From Pycnococcus provasolii (lineage: Eukaryota > Chlorophyta > Pseudoscourfieldiophyceae > Pseudoscourfieldiales > Pycnococcaceae), in contig OW568891.1 of the NCBI GenBank assembly GCA_938743325.2, positions 496,001 through 560,000 of the forward strand: 64,000 bases of DNA, in the 5' to 3' direction. A program made the translations under genes and the position numbers. Below, one piece after another: positions 1 to 9,486 of this stretch (the stretch's first letter is position 1; every line of letters starts with the position of its first letter). The notes below the pieces were generated by a model. The model had not been told where the DNA came from. It saw nothing but the letters and a program-made list of their open reading frames with translations, and searched no databases.

Positions 1-19
1 CGGCTCATTCTGACGAGCC

Positions 20-2491
20 ATGCCCGCTGTCATGTCCGCTCATCATCAGCAGAAGAAGAAGAAGTCGTCCCGTCCGTCTCAGAATCCGCCTCCAAGGAGT
101 AGTATGATGTGCCTCACTCCCGAAGTGTGTGCTGACTGCGTGTTTGTGCTTCATCGTCGTCGAAGAAGTTCTCCTTCTGCTTCTTCTGCTTCTGCTTCGG
201 AGGCATCCGGTGATGATATCCCTTCATCTGAATCATCTTTCGGTTCCAAGAGTCGTTCCGCGTCTCGGTGGTCACCTAAGCCATGCTTGGTTTTGCATCT
301 CTCTTTAGCACACGCCGGTGTGTCATCCTCAACCTCCTCAGACACTCCCGGCCTTTCCTCTGATCTAATTTCTCAATGTTACGCGTGTGCATTCGCTGAC
401 TCGTCATCATCTTCTTCATCACCTTCATCAGTGGACGACGCGTCGTCGCCGTACGTCTCCGACGCCAACGCGCCGTTCGCTTTTGTCGCGCGCGCATTTC
501 CAGACGGAAGTCGAACCATCGCTTTCTGCAGACGCATCGCCGTCGACGGAAACGCCGCCGCGGACGTCGCCATCGTACTGCTGTCGGGACTGCCGTGGAG
601 AGATACGTTCGTCGCAGCTATCGACGACGTCGTGCCCGCGGTGGCGAGGTGCGCCGCCGCTGGACGAACGATGCCTGAAACGCTCGAGGAGGCGGACGGA
701 GACGCGGCGGAACGACTGCGAAGTGCACTCGCGCCTGCACGACGGCGCGAGTTCAGACCTGGCGTCACGCTCGCTAGACACCTGCCTCCGGCGCCGAAGG
801 AAAGCTGGAGGTGGAGCTCCGTGCTAGACGCGGGACAGCCAAGCCTCTCGGCGTGGCTATTCCCGCTGTGCGACGTCACCGTCAAGGGCGGGCCTGTCCC
901 GAGCGCGATGCCTGGCTCAGCCTTGCGAGAACGCATCACAGACGTCCTGCACGTCTTCTCCGCCATGCTGCAGGAACGCCGCATCGTCGTGGTTGCCGAC
1001 TCGGTGCCAAGCACGGCGAACGCCGTTGCAAGCCTCGTCGCGTGCATGTATCCCATGAGATGGCAAGGCCTGCTCTTTCCCATCGTGCCGCCGAGTCAGA
1101 CGGATGTGCTGTACGGCTCGATGCCGTACATTGCAGGTGTGCACGCCAACCTGTTCGACAAGCTCATTGCTATGGGACCTGACGTAGGTGAACTCGTGCT
1201 GCTCGACTTGCGACGATCTTCCGAGAGCGAGGCTCGGCTTACGATCATCAACACGTCAGACGACGCCATTGCGGACGAAATGAGACAAAGTGAGGAGGAC
1301 GTCGAGGCGTTCGTAGACTTCGACCCGAACGACTTTGCGGGAAGCCTGCCGAAGCGTCGTCGCGAAGAGCTTGAGGAGGCGCTCGTTTATTTGATGGAGA
1401 AGCCTGAGACGCGGTACAAGGACGAGCTTGCTCTGCACGGCTTTCTGCGCTTCTTCGTCGGGTGCTTCGCGAGCATGCCGCGGCACTTCATGAGAGAGGC
1501 ACCCAAGGGAGGCTGTCATCCAGACCATGCCATCATCGTGGGACCGTCTCTGTGGTACGATCATCGCGCATTTCTTTCGGACACGATCAGCAGCCGCCGC
1601 GAGCGCGCCTTCTTCCTGCTGCTGCGCCAAACGACGCACTTCGCGACATTCATTCAGGAGAGTCTCGAGGGCACGTGCCGCAACAACGCGTCGAAGGGCT
1701 ACGGCGGCATGTTCGAGTACATCGCGAGGCGCAAGGAGAATGGCCGTCGCGGTAGCTACACGGAGATGCTCAAACAAGGCTTGCAGCGAGCGAGCTTCTT
1801 TGCCGAATCCATGCGATCGGTTCGACGAGCTTACACGACAGGAATGTCCGGTGTTGGCAGTGGTGGTAGCGGCCAATCTAGCGGCCAATCCACGCCCACG
1901 CGCATACGCCGTGCAATGTCCACGGATTCTGTGGAAAGTACATCTGCCGCAGGTTCGGACAAGTCTCTGGACCTGTGCGAGAATTGGCATGATCCTGTTG
2001 GCTCGGTGGTTGACCCGCGTTGGGTTGTGCCAACGACGAGTACGACTTCTAGTGACGTGAGCGTTATGATCGCCGTGCCTGCTCCCGCCGCGGAGATGCC
2101 GGATGCTTCACATCCAGCACCACCAATCAGCGAGCACCAACCGCCTGCGCCCCCTCCCTTGTTGGACCTCGGCGATGACAATCCGGTGGATGTGTCGCCT
2201 GCGACCCCCACGATTATTACCACCACCTCTGCGAAAGATCAGTTCGACCCGTTTGGAGACTTCATTTCATTGGATGCAAGCGCGAGCAGCTCAACGCCGT
2301 CGTCGCTGTTGGTGGCCCATCCCGCCTCCGTTGGTGGCACTGCTGCTGCTGCTCTTGCTGCCGATGCGCTTGACCCGCTGAAGGTTCTGGCCGGCCTTGA
2401 TCTCGGAGGAGGAGGAAGTGGAAGTGGAGGAGGAGGAAGTGGTGGTGGTGGTTCGGATCGTCTGCAAGCTTCTGAGTTAAATTTGTTGTAA
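20..2491 (+). CDS. DENN-domain protein (putative Rab GEF)
   Basis: The 823-residue ORF begins at the first ATG of the window; an upstream exon outside the window cannot be excluded. The tripartite DENN module is recognisable. The core begins near residue 267 (AWLFPLCDVTVKGG). A helix-strand block follows at 300-330 (FSAMLQERRIVVVAD), and the signature MRWQGLLFPIVPP...YIAGVHANLF lies at about 345-380. A dDENN-like segment (LHGFLRFFVGCFASMPRHF) lies near 470-495. DENN proteins are guanine-nucleotide exchange factors for Rab GTPases in membrane traffic, so a cytosolic or membrane-recruited GEF is inferred. The N-terminus is Ser-rich. The C-terminal third (from about residue 600) is low-complexity Ser/Thr/Pro and ends in a Gly-Ser repeat near 795-815, probably disordered. 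The C-terminal motif pairs DPFGDF and LDLGDDNP could be adaptor- or clathrin-binding peptides, as in DENND1, but that is inference. Confidence 0.85.
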   Translation: MPAVMSAHHQQKKKKSSRPSQNPPPRSSMMCLTPEVCADCVFVLHRRRRSSPSASSASASEASGDDIPSSESSFGSKSRSASRWSPKPCLVLHLSLAHAGVSSSTSSDTPGLSSDLISQCYACAFADSSSSSSSPSSVDDASSPYVSDANAPFAFVARAFPDGSRTIAFCRRIAVDGNAAADVAIVLLSGLPWRDTFVAAIDDVVPAVARCAAAGRTMPETLEEADGDAAERLRSALAPARRREFRPGVTLARHLPPAPKESWRWSSVLDAGQPSLSAWLFPLCDVTVKGGPVPSAMPGSALRERITDVLHVFSAMLQERRIVVVADSVPSTANAVASLVACMYPMRWQGLLFPIVPPSQTDVLYGSMPYIAGVHANLFDKLIAMGPDVGELVLLDLRRSSESEARLTIINTSDDAIADEMRQSEEDVEAFVDFDPNDFAGSLPKRRREELEEALVYLMEKPETRYKDELALHGFLRFFVGCFASMPRHFMREAPKGGCHPDHAIIVGPSLWYDHRAFLSDTISSRRERAFFLLLRQTTHFATFIQESLEGTCRNNASKGYGGMFEYIARRKENGRRGSYTEMLKQGLQRASFFAESMRSVRRAYTTGMSGVGSGGSGQSSGQSTPTRIRRAMSTDSVESTSAAGSDKSLDLCENWHDPVGSVVDPRWVVPTTSTTSSDVSVMIAVPAPAAEMPDASHPAPPISEHQPPAPPPLLDLGDDNPVDVSPATPTIITTTSAKDQFDPFGDFISLDASASSSTPSSLLVAHPASVGGTAAAALAADALDPLKVLAGLDLGGGGSGSGGGGSGGGGSDRLQASELNLL

Positions 2492-2617
2492 GATATGATA
2501 GACTATAATAGTACTAGTATTCTGTTCGTGACAGATATAGACTACTACTATTCGAATATGTAGTGGTATCATAAACTTTAGTCTATGGGTGTAGTAATAA
2601 GGGGGCAAGGCTGGCTG

Positions 2618-2688
2618 GGTTCGGGTTCGGGTTCGGGTTAGGGTTAGGGTTCGGGTTAGGGTTCGGGTTCGGGTTAGGGTTAGGGTCC
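2618..2688. repeat. Degenerate telomere-like tract (TTAGGG/TTCGGG)
   Basis: A run of 6-bp units alternates gggttc and gggtta, about 70 bp long. It sits in the gap between the DENN gene and the next start codon at 2731. It is interstitial, not a chromosome end, because genes flank it on both sides. Similar tracts recur in promoter-side gaps of this window. Confidence 0.8.
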
Positions 2689-2730
2689 GGCCTGCTTTGT
2701 TCCCTCCCCCCTGCTTTGCCCACTCGCAGC

Positions 2731-3252
2731 ATGGCGACTACGCATGCCAACTCGCAGCAACGCGCGGCGGTGCTCGCCGCCCTCGAGCGCGTCGAGCGCG
2801 AGCACGCGCGCCTCGGTGACGCGCTCGTCGCCGTCTCACGCGAGTCGGAGCGTAAGCGCAGCCTGCTCGGCGACGCGAAGAGTGCTCTGCACGCTCAGGA
2901 GGAACGCCTCAAGGCAGCCACGGTGCATTGCCAGGCTGCCGCGCAGCAGGAGCGTCAGGCAAAGCAGCTGCTTCAGCAGGAGATGGATGTGCGTCGTCGT
3001 GTGGCATCATACGTGGTGCTTGTGAAATCTACGTTCTGTATTTTCTCACGCCGTTCCCCAACACACACACACACACACACCTGACATGAACACTATTCGC
3101 AGGCAAGCAAGCACCTCGCAACTCGCTTTGTGGACCTTTCCCGCGAACAGGCTAAGTACAGCAAGCTTCGTGACGCGGAGGACCGTCGCATTCTCGCAGG
3201 TATGGTGGAATGGCTGGACAAGATGAGTGACCGCAAGGTGTCCGTGGCGTAA
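2731..3252 (+). CDS. Small coiled-coil protein, two exons
   Basis: I read this as join(2731..2988, 3103..3252), giving 135 residues. Exon 1 starts MATTHANSQQ and is an almost uninterrupted heptad-like helix rich in Ala, Glu, Arg and Gln (residues 10-86). The donor GTGCGT at 2989 and an acceptor after a (CA)n and ...TTCGCAG stretch at 3102 remove a 114-bp intron in phase 0. Exon 2 keeps the helical, charged character (ASKHLATRFVDL...MVEWLDKM) and stops at 3252. No family is recognised. The size and all-helical composition would suit a cytoskeletal or centrosomal adaptor, but no function is claimed. The alternative of reading through the intron gives a (His-Thr)n tail, which looks artefactual. 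Confidence 0.6.
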
Positions 3253-3608
3253 CGAGACGGCATCTTCCTGGAAAGAGGCGTAACTTATTTTGCTGACGTT
3301 GCGCGCCTCTCCGCGCGCGCGCGTGTGTGCGTGTGCGTGTGTGTGTGAAAAGATGGAACTGTATGTCTTTTTTCTTTTTATATTTTTCTTGTAAGTATTT
3401 TTTTTTTTGTGTGCTAAGCAGAACACCAGTGTGGATAATATGCCGAAAAGAATTCTCTTGGTTGCGTTTCCCGTCTGCTGCTGCGCCTCGGTCCGTTTCA
3501 CGGTCACCACCAGCGCGCAAACGCGGTCTCGCAACTGGCGACTAATTGAGTGCTGGCACTGTTCTCCCCCAGTTACATTCCCATTGCGCGCGACGGCTGA
3601 GCGCCGCT
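3253..3608. other. Convergent gap with GT/T-rich sequence
   Basis: This 3' to 3' spacer separates the coiled-coil gene from profilin. It holds a (GC)n/(GT)n microsatellite at about 3310-3348 and a T-rich tract (3366-3410). No coding sequence is supported here. Confidence 0.6.
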
Positions 3609-3989
3609 TTAGATTCCGCTTTCGCGGAGGTAGTCGGCAAGCTTGAAGACGGTCGTCGTGAGCTGTCCTGGCTGAATGTTCTCGGCGCACGTTCCGATGA
3701 GCACGCAGCTGTTGCACATGGCGACAGCAACGGCGCTGGATCCCTTTCGTCCGAAGAGTTCCTTTTCGTCACCTCGCACGAACATGTACTTGACACCCGA
3801 GCATGGGATTCCCGACGCCTGCAGTGATCCGGAAGTGTTGAAGCCTCCGACCATCATCTTGACTTCAGCACTGGAGGGTGTGAATCCGGGACTGTTGGCC
3901 CAGATGTTCCCCTCGTGATCGCAGATGGCCGCCTGGGACACCGTGCCCGTCGCTATCAGATGGTCGTCCACGTACGACTGCCAAGACAT
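3609..3989 (-). CDS. Profilin
   Basis: The 126-residue protein has the profilin length and fold signature. It starts MSWQSYVDDHL, the classic N-terminal helix with conserved Trp and Tyr used in poly-proline binding. It continues through AAICDHEGNIWANSPGF and a hydrophobic core KYMFVRGDE, and ends in the C-terminal helix TTVFKLADYLRESGI. Profilin binds monomeric actin and poly-proline proteins such as formins, and controls actin filament growth in the cytosol. The start at 3989 is chosen because the profilin N-terminus is universally MSW/MAW. The ORF runs open further upstream, but that part is low-complexity and includes the poly-C tract. There is no intron. The gene is divergent from the SMP-C2 gene at 4713. 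Confidence 0.95.
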   Translation of the reverse strand: MSWQSYVDDHLIATGTVSQAAICDHEGNIWANSPGFTPSSAEVKMMVGGFNTSGSLQASGIPCSGVKYMFVRGDEKELFGRKGSSAVAVAMCNSCVLIGTCAENIQPGQLTTTVFKLADYLRESGI

Positions 3990-4043
3990 ATTATAATCTT
4001 TTATAGAATATTCTGAGCACAACAACGGAAATGGCGCGGGCCT

Positions 4044-4102
4044 CCCCCCCCCCCCCCTGGCACCTGGGGGGCACCCAGGTGGAGGGGGGGGAGCCGAGAG
4101 GA
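4044..4102. repeat. Poly-C and poly-G tract upstream of profilin
   Basis: A run of about 13 C residues is followed by a gapped complementary G-run (cctggggggcacccaggtggagggggggg). The two can pair as an imperfect hairpin or form G-quadruplex structure. It lies about 60 bp upstream of the profilin start. Whether it is regulatory is unknown. Confidence 0.5.
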
Positions 4103-4342
4103 GGGACCCAACCAACAACTGAACAACAACAAGCCCTAAACTTAAATTACCGTTACGCCGGAGGGACCCGCGGACCCGGGGGAGCTGGAAGGGGGAGCTC
4201 CGGAGCCTTTTCACATGCGACTTGCGAGGCTTCCTTTTAGGGTTTCGCACACGCGCTCAAGGGGATTGGGAAACCTGATTGTGAGAGGATCCCTGTAGCC
4301 GGGCTGTAGGGATTCCGAAAGGTGATTTGAAGGATGAGCTCT

Positions 4343-4416
4343 GGGGGTTAGGGTTTGGGTTAGGGTTTTAGATTAGGGGTTTGGGTTAGGGTTTGGGGTT
4401 TAGATTAGGGTTACTC

Positions 4417-4450
<34 letters not shown>

Positions 4451-4484
4451 CTCTTAGGGTTAGGGTTACTCTTAGGGTTACTGG
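4343..4484. repeat. Degenerate telomere-like tract (TTTAGGG/TTAGGG)
   Basis: About 140 bp of gggtta and gggttta units are interspersed with gggttactctta and agattagg variants. It lies in the head-to-head gap between profilin (start 3989) and the SMP-C2 gene (start 4713). The sixth- and seventh-base variation indicates decayed interstitial telomere-like repeats or an expanded telo-box. Confidence 0.8.
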
Positions 4485-4712
4485 TTTCGGGGTTTCCGGT
4501 TTCGTTGGACCAGCTTGAGTGAGTTCGGTCTCGTTCAGCGTTCTCTCGATCTCTCGTTCTCCTCCTAAGTCCTCACTACATAATAAACGTCTAGACGCAC
4601 GTGCTGCTGTGTGTGTCGTCGACGCACAACAACAACAACTGAAGTTCAACTAACTTGGTGAATCATTTTGTTTGTTTGTTTGTTTTAATAATAATAATAA
4701 TCAATCAATAGA

Positions 4713-6539
4713 ATGATGTCAGCGTCCTTTTCGATGATGATGGCGATCGTCTCGGCATTCCTTGTCTTTTTCGGATTCGTGCTGAGCGTGTTCCTCGCGG
4801 GATACGCCGTCGGACGAAACGATAAGTCGCACTACCGCCGACGCCTGCTACGGGCGCTCAACTACCGGTCGATCGCGGACTTTGACGAGCACAGCCTACG
4901 CTTCGTCATGGCGCACATGTTGAACAACAACAGCAACAACAATGACGGCGGCGGCGGCGGCGACGACGATGAAAGCGTCACGAAACAAAAACTTGAGGAG
5001 ATTTTCAGAAAGGCGTCCGCCGAAACGACATCATCAACCGCTGCAACATCATATAATAATAATCCTTCGAGGAGGGATGGTGCACCTCACCTCCCTGTTT
5101 GGCTACGGGCGCCTCTACTCGGAGAGACCATCCCTTGGGAGTCAACGAAGTGGCTCAACGTTGCCATGGCAGCTCTATGGCCGAAAGTCAGCTCAAGCGT
5201 TGGACGCGAGATTAAACAGGTGGCCAATAGCGTTCTTGAATCGTACCGACCACGAAGCTTGCTGAAGTTCCTTGGTATTTCTCAGTGCAGTCTGGGCTCG
5301 TGCCCCCTCAAAATCACTGGAGTGCGCACAACAAGCTACTACTCTTCCTCCGCTAACGACGACGGTGCTGCGGAGCCAACCATCGAGCTCGACGTGATCT
5401 TCGACAACAATGTCGAGGATGACAACAACGACAACGACAACAACAACTACAACAAGGGGCTACTGGTCGAGCTTCTGGCGGTCACGACAGCTGGTATCAC
5501 TATCCCCGTCCGGCTGCGCCGTTTGCACATGTCTGGACGGCTTGTCATCTCACTTGAAAAGCTTAGCCACACATTACCATGCTTTTCTGTGCTCGGCATA
5601 TCATTCGCGTCTAAGCCGAGCATCGATCTATCACTCGAGGTGATCGGGCGTGTTGGCGACGTCTCCATCATACCAGGATTGGAATCGTACATGGAATCAC
5701 TCATCACTGACGTCGTTCTTGCGCCACTGATGGTCTCTCCGAAGCGTCTGCTCATTCCCATCCTCGATGAAGCCGAGATGAAGCCGGTTGGACGATTGGA
5801 CGTTCGCGTCGTGTCATGCGCACATCTTCCCAAAATGGACTGGTTTAGCGAGAGCGACCCCTTCGTGCTTGTTTCACTGCCATCACCCATCGCCTTCGAC
5901 GAGACGCGCGTGTGCAAGACGGAAGTGATCATGGACAATCCGAACCCGAAATTCGCCAGCCCGCCATTTACGTTCGACGTGTTCGATCTTCGACACGAGT
6001 TGCAGATCGAAGTACGTGATTGGGACCGCCTCACACGAGACACACTCATTGGTACCGTGGCGTGCTCGTTGGACTGCTTTGCGCACTCTGACAATCGAGG
6101 TGCGCCGGTGTCAGTGACGCTTCCACTCGTACTTGGGGGCCGAGCCGGAGCAGTTGCCGAGGCGGTTTCAGATCGCGCTAGGAAGGAGAAGAGGTCGGAT
6201 GGCAAGAGGTTGCGGAAGAGAAACCCCTTCATCGCTCGGCTAAATCGGATGTTCACGTTTCGTCGTCCACCAAACAACAATCGTGGTGCTGCTGACGACC
6301 CATGCGGAGAAGAAGAAGAAGAAATTGTGGTGCCAACTCCAACAACACCAACAAGAGGGCGCAGAAGTAAGGTCGCGTCCGTGACCTTAGAGGTGACGTT
6401 TCGACCGAATCTCTTCTCGCACAACACTCGCATCACCGACGATGAGTCTCTGCGCGAGGCTTTGGCGTCGATGGCGTGCGAACAAATCGACGGCGACGAA
6501 GATAGGAGTAGTAGTGACGACACTTATCGTAGTTTGTAA
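4713..6539 (+). CDS. SMP-C2 synaptotagmin-like membrane-contact tether
   Basis: The 608-residue protein has the plant SYT/extended-synaptotagmin order. An N-terminal hydrophobic hairpin or anchor spans about residues 8-33. An SMP lipid-transfer domain follows at about 140-345 (ETIPWESTKWLNVAMAALWP, then VANSVLESY...FLGISQCSLGSCPLKITGV). A C2 domain lies at about 362-470 (GRLDVRVVSCAHLPKMDW, ESDPFVLVS, EVRDWDRLTRDTLIG). The Asp residues of the Ca-binding loops (SDPF, DWD) are present. Such proteins tether the ER to the plasma membrane and move lipid between them. An Asn/Asp-rich insertion sits in the SMP domain near residues 230-247. The C-terminal tail is basic, then acidic. The gene has no intron. 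Confidence 0.9.
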   Translation: MMSASFSMMMAIVSAFLVFFGFVLSVFLAGYAVGRNDKSHYRRRLLRALNYRSIADFDEHSLRFVMAHMLNNNSNNNDGGGGGDDDESVTKQKLEEIFRKASAETTSSTAATSYNNNPSRRDGAPHLPVWLRAPLLGETIPWESTKWLNVAMAALWPKVSSSVGREIKQVANSVLESYRPRSLLKFLGISQCSLGSCPLKITGVRTTSYYSSSANDDGAAEPTIELDVIFDNNVEDDNNDNDNNNYNKGLLVELLAVTTAGITIPVRLRRLHMSGRLVISLEKLSHTLPCFSVLGISFASKPSIDLSLEVIGRVGDVSIIPGLESYMESLITDVVLAPLMVSPKRLLIPILDEAEMKPVGRLDVRVVSCAHLPKMDWFSESDPFVLVSLPSPIAFDETRVCKTEVIMDNPNPKFASPPFTFDVFDLRHELQIEVRDWDRLTRDTLIGTVACSLDCFAHSDNRGAPVSVTLPLVLGGRAGAVAEAVSDRARKEKRSDGKRLRKRNPFIARLNRMFTFRRPPNNNRGAADDPCGEEEEEIVVPTPTTPTRGRRSKVASVTLEVTFRPNLFSHNTRITDDESLREALASMACEQIDGDEDRSSSDDTYRSL

Positions 6540-6702
6540 ACGTTTGATTGAATGAAGGGATCTCAAAAATTTCCAGTTTTTCACGGTTACATTCACACAC
6601 CTTTCGCATACTTGAGTGACAGCAATAAAAAAATAATAAAACAAGTTCTGGCTGGAGGTGGCGCAACACACACTTCTTGAGGAGTTGAGGAGGGCTTGAG
6701 GC

Positions 6703-8577
6703 TTAGCAGCATCCTCCGTCACCCGGCTCGTACGCCCAGTCTTGTACGGTCCGAGGCCAAATGCGCATGTAAACGCACGCCAAGTCAAGCACCGGCGATC
6801 TTCCCGAGAGATTTTGTTCCTCGTACTCGTACGCTTTTAGGAAAGGCTCGAATTCCTCGTCCTGCTGAAAAATTTGCCACACCCTTTGATATCGCAGGTA
6901 TGCCTCATCGGCAAGAGCGGGCACGTGCTGCATGACGTATCCGCCCGTGAATGCACGACAGTCATCATCGTACGATGGCATCGCGATGTGGATATGCCAT
7001 ATCTCGTCGAGCAGCTTAACACCCGTGATGTTATCCTCCTCCATCGGTGGCGACAGATCCGTCGACGCGTAATCTTTCGCCTTGTGCTTGATTCGCAAGA
7101 ACCTCTTGTACTCCTCCACCATCACGCTCGTCTCGGGGAAGCTATGGGCGCCAAGGGGAATCTCGAGCGTCTTCCCGAAGCAGCGCGAACGCGCGTTCTC
7201 GACACGACGCGCGAGTTCATCCCAATGGGGCAGTGCACCGACCTGTGACGCGATAGTCTTGAGCGCCATCTCGGCACCATGCAGCTTGCGCACACGACTC
7301 GTCGTTTGCTCACTCGTGCCCATCAAAACAGTGCGGAATGCAACCACGGGCGAGGTTTCTTGCCACTGCCGAAGGGCCATAGATGACGAAGCTTGCATGT
7401 TAGGCACGGAAATCGGTACGTTGTCAGGATCGTCGCCAGGATCATGCGCAGCGATCACGACGTACAGGCGGAGCACAAAGGTGTGTCCATCCTCATCACT
7501 GCCATGTAGCACGATCTCACCACCGCGATTCAAGCACAGCTCGGTCGCCTTGCCAGGATCGCTTTGCATGATTTCCGGTAGGCGGGTCATGCTGCCTCCT
7601 CCTTCACGTGGTGTCGACGTCGTCGGCGGCGCTGTCTTGCCATGCTCAGTCTTGACCATGGTGGGCGCCGTGCCTGGTTCAACCTTGACCGTAGGCAAAT
7701 CTTGGCGGCGGCGCAGAGGCTTGCCAAAGTCAAACGAGCCAAAGTCGTAAGGCTTTCCCTTGAGCATAGCATGCGTGTGGAGCTCCAAGGCATCATCGGC
7801 AGTCACACGGGCAGAAATCGAGGCGACGCGCGAGCTGTATTGAATGTTTGCGCAGATTTCACGAAGACGCTTGTACTTTGACTCGCTCAAATTACGCACC
7901 TCTTGGATGCACTTGCGGCATGTGTCGATCTTCTTTTTTTCGTCGTCATTGAGGGACGATGACGCGTGCAAGTCGCGCATCGTTGTTCGACCGTCGTCAC
8001 GCGTCTCACGAATAAAGCGGGGGCCACGTTCACTCTCTGCGGTTTTGAGAGCTTTCTCGGCTTCGATGAGCTTCGCCTTGCTTGACTTGTACACATCATC
8101 CTCTTCGACGATAGCACGCATCGACTTATCAAAGTCTGTGTCCTCCTCGGGCCCGTAGAATAATTTCTCAAATAATGCTTCAGAACTATCCTGCACCGGC
8201 TGAGTGATCCACGACGGAATGTCGACGACGTCGTCGTCCGTCGTCTTCTTGGGCACGACGTTCCCGTCCTCTTTGTCATCTTGTATGAGAATCGCGAACG
8301 AGCCACGCAGTGCGTTTGGCGTGCTTTCGTAGTCGCTCGTGCGTGACACAGCCTCGGGGTTCGCCTCCAAGGTTGCAAAGTTGAATCGCATCGTTCGTGT
8401 CACCACCACCTCGTTGTTCTTCTTCGTGCCGCCGTCTTGTTGTTGTTGTGAATTGAGCAGGGACGCGACGAGATTTGTTTCCGCACCACCACCATCGTCG
8501 TCACTTGGCGAAGCACATCCTCCTTCCGCCTTCACTTGTTGTATGGCGCGGATCGCGCCACCGCCTGCTCCAGCCAT
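6703..8577 (-). CDS. Unknown protein with C-terminal WHxH domain and CC terminus
   Basis: I use the ATG at 8577 (MAGAGGGAIRA), which gives 624 residues; the frame is open a little further but without ATG. The N-terminal half is acidic and disordered, with a charged helical segment at about 135-260. It contains two sumoylation-consensus sites (VKVE and VKTE), which suggests a nuclear protein. The C-terminal domain (about 480-600) has EYKRFLRIKHKAKD, then LLDEIWHIHIAMPSYDDDC and GGYVMQHVP. This W-H-x-H pattern with following Y-D and H resembles the helical domain of plant glycine-rich-domain (GRDP/DUF1399) proteins, but I only infer a distant relation. The protein ends GDGGCC, which resembles the geranylgeranylated CC tail of Rab proteins. 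The gene is convergent with the SMP-C2 gene. Function is unknown. Confidence 0.75.
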   Translation of the reverse strand: MAGAGGGAIRAIQQVKAEGGCASPSDDDGGGAETNLVASLLNSQQQQDGGTKKNNEVVVTRTMRFNFATLEANPEAVSRTSDYESTPNALRGSFAILIQDDKEDGNVVPKKTTDDDVVDIPSWITQPVQDSSEALFEKLFYGPEEDTDFDKSMRAIVEEDDVYKSSKAKLIEAEKALKTAESERGPRFIRETRDDGRTTMRDLHASSSLNDDEKKKIDTCRKCIQEVRNLSESKYKRLREICANIQYSSRVASISARVTADDALELHTHAMLKGKPYDFGSFDFGKPLRRRQDLPTVKVEPGTAPTMVKTEHGKTAPPTTSTPREGGGSMTRLPEIMQSDPGKATELCLNRGGEIVLHGSDEDGHTFVLRLYVVIAAHDPGDDPDNVPISVPNMQASSSMALRQWQETSPVVAFRTVLMGTSEQTTSRVRKLHGAEMALKTIASQVGALPHWDELARRVENARSRCFGKTLEIPLGAHSFPETSVMVEEYKRFLRIKHKAKDYASTDLSPPMEEDNITGVKLLDEIWHIHIAMPSYDDDCRAFTGGYVMQHVPALADEAYLRYQRVWQIFQQDEEFEPFLKAYEYEEQNLSGRSPVLDLACVYMRIWPRTVQDWAYEPGDGGCC

Positions 8578-9486
8578 TGATGACGACGAGTGAATGGCGC
8601 TCAGCCGCTCAGGCAAAACGAAAAGCCTTCTTCTTCTTCAAGATTCCTCTCACAGCAAAGACGAAATTACGAAATTGCTGATTTTTTTTGATGAATCCCC
8701 GAGGTGGTGTACTAAAATTGGAGGGGGCAGAATCTCGCCCAAAACAAACCCCCAACTGTGAAATTCGGAATATCGCCAACCCCCATTAATTGATAATTCC
8801 ACTTTCTAACCGGACAATCTTCTATCTACCTACAGTATCTTCGGTAATCAGTTCCTCTCATTCCCCCCCCAGCGCTGCGCGGGCCCGATGCCACGCCCAG
8901 GTCTGATTGTCTTTTGAGAAGAAGTCTTAGATACAAAACTCTTACTCAAGGACCGATGGCGCGGCCGATCCACCAGCGGCGGGTGAGGTCGGCGTCTGGT
9001 CGCGCGCGAGGTCCGCCGTCAACGGCCCCCCCGCGCGATCGTCCCCCCGCGGTTTAATCCGCACCGTTCAGGTGGACCTCCCGCGCCCGCTCCCCCCTCC
9101 TCAACTATCACTTTACAAAACGCTTTCTCTCACGAAAAACCATAAAAACACACTTGCTGCAGCAGGTGAACAACTGCAGGTGGAGAGGGGGTTCGCGGCG
9201 CGCGAATTCTCACTTCGCAAACGCAAAACGGTCTCGAGATCCGACGAAAACGAGGTCGGTTCTTCTCTGCGGTACGGTATCGTGACCCTAACCCTAACCC
9301 TAAGCCGTTCATCAACGGTTCCGCCCCGACCGACGGCGACGGAGTGGAGTCGTCAACGTCAACGAGTGGCACCCCGCACCCCGTTACATACTCCGTTAAA
9401 GGTAGGCGCGTACTTCTAATAAGAAAGAGGTCCAGCCGTCCAGCGAGCGAGCGAAGGCCGAACGAAGGGGTGTCCCGAGGAACGGG
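8578..9486. other. Divergent intergenic region
   Basis: This 909-bp head-to-head gap carries AT-rich sequence (8660-8860), a short C-run (8865-8873) and a GC-rich stretch near 8950-9060. A perfect telomere-like repeat of about three ccctaa units lies at about 9284-9302, 185 bp before the next start codon. No gene, tRNA or clear transposon is seen. The short ORFs here have no protein-like composition. Confidence 0.5.

Noticed and set aside
2618-2688. Chromosome end (telomere)
   Set aside because: Repeats are short, degenerate and flanked by genes on both sides; the same kind of tract recurs many times in the window.
5447-6523. 358-codon antisense ORF over the SMP-C2 gene
   Set aside because: Ser/Arg-rich shadow of a conserved gene; no domain pattern.
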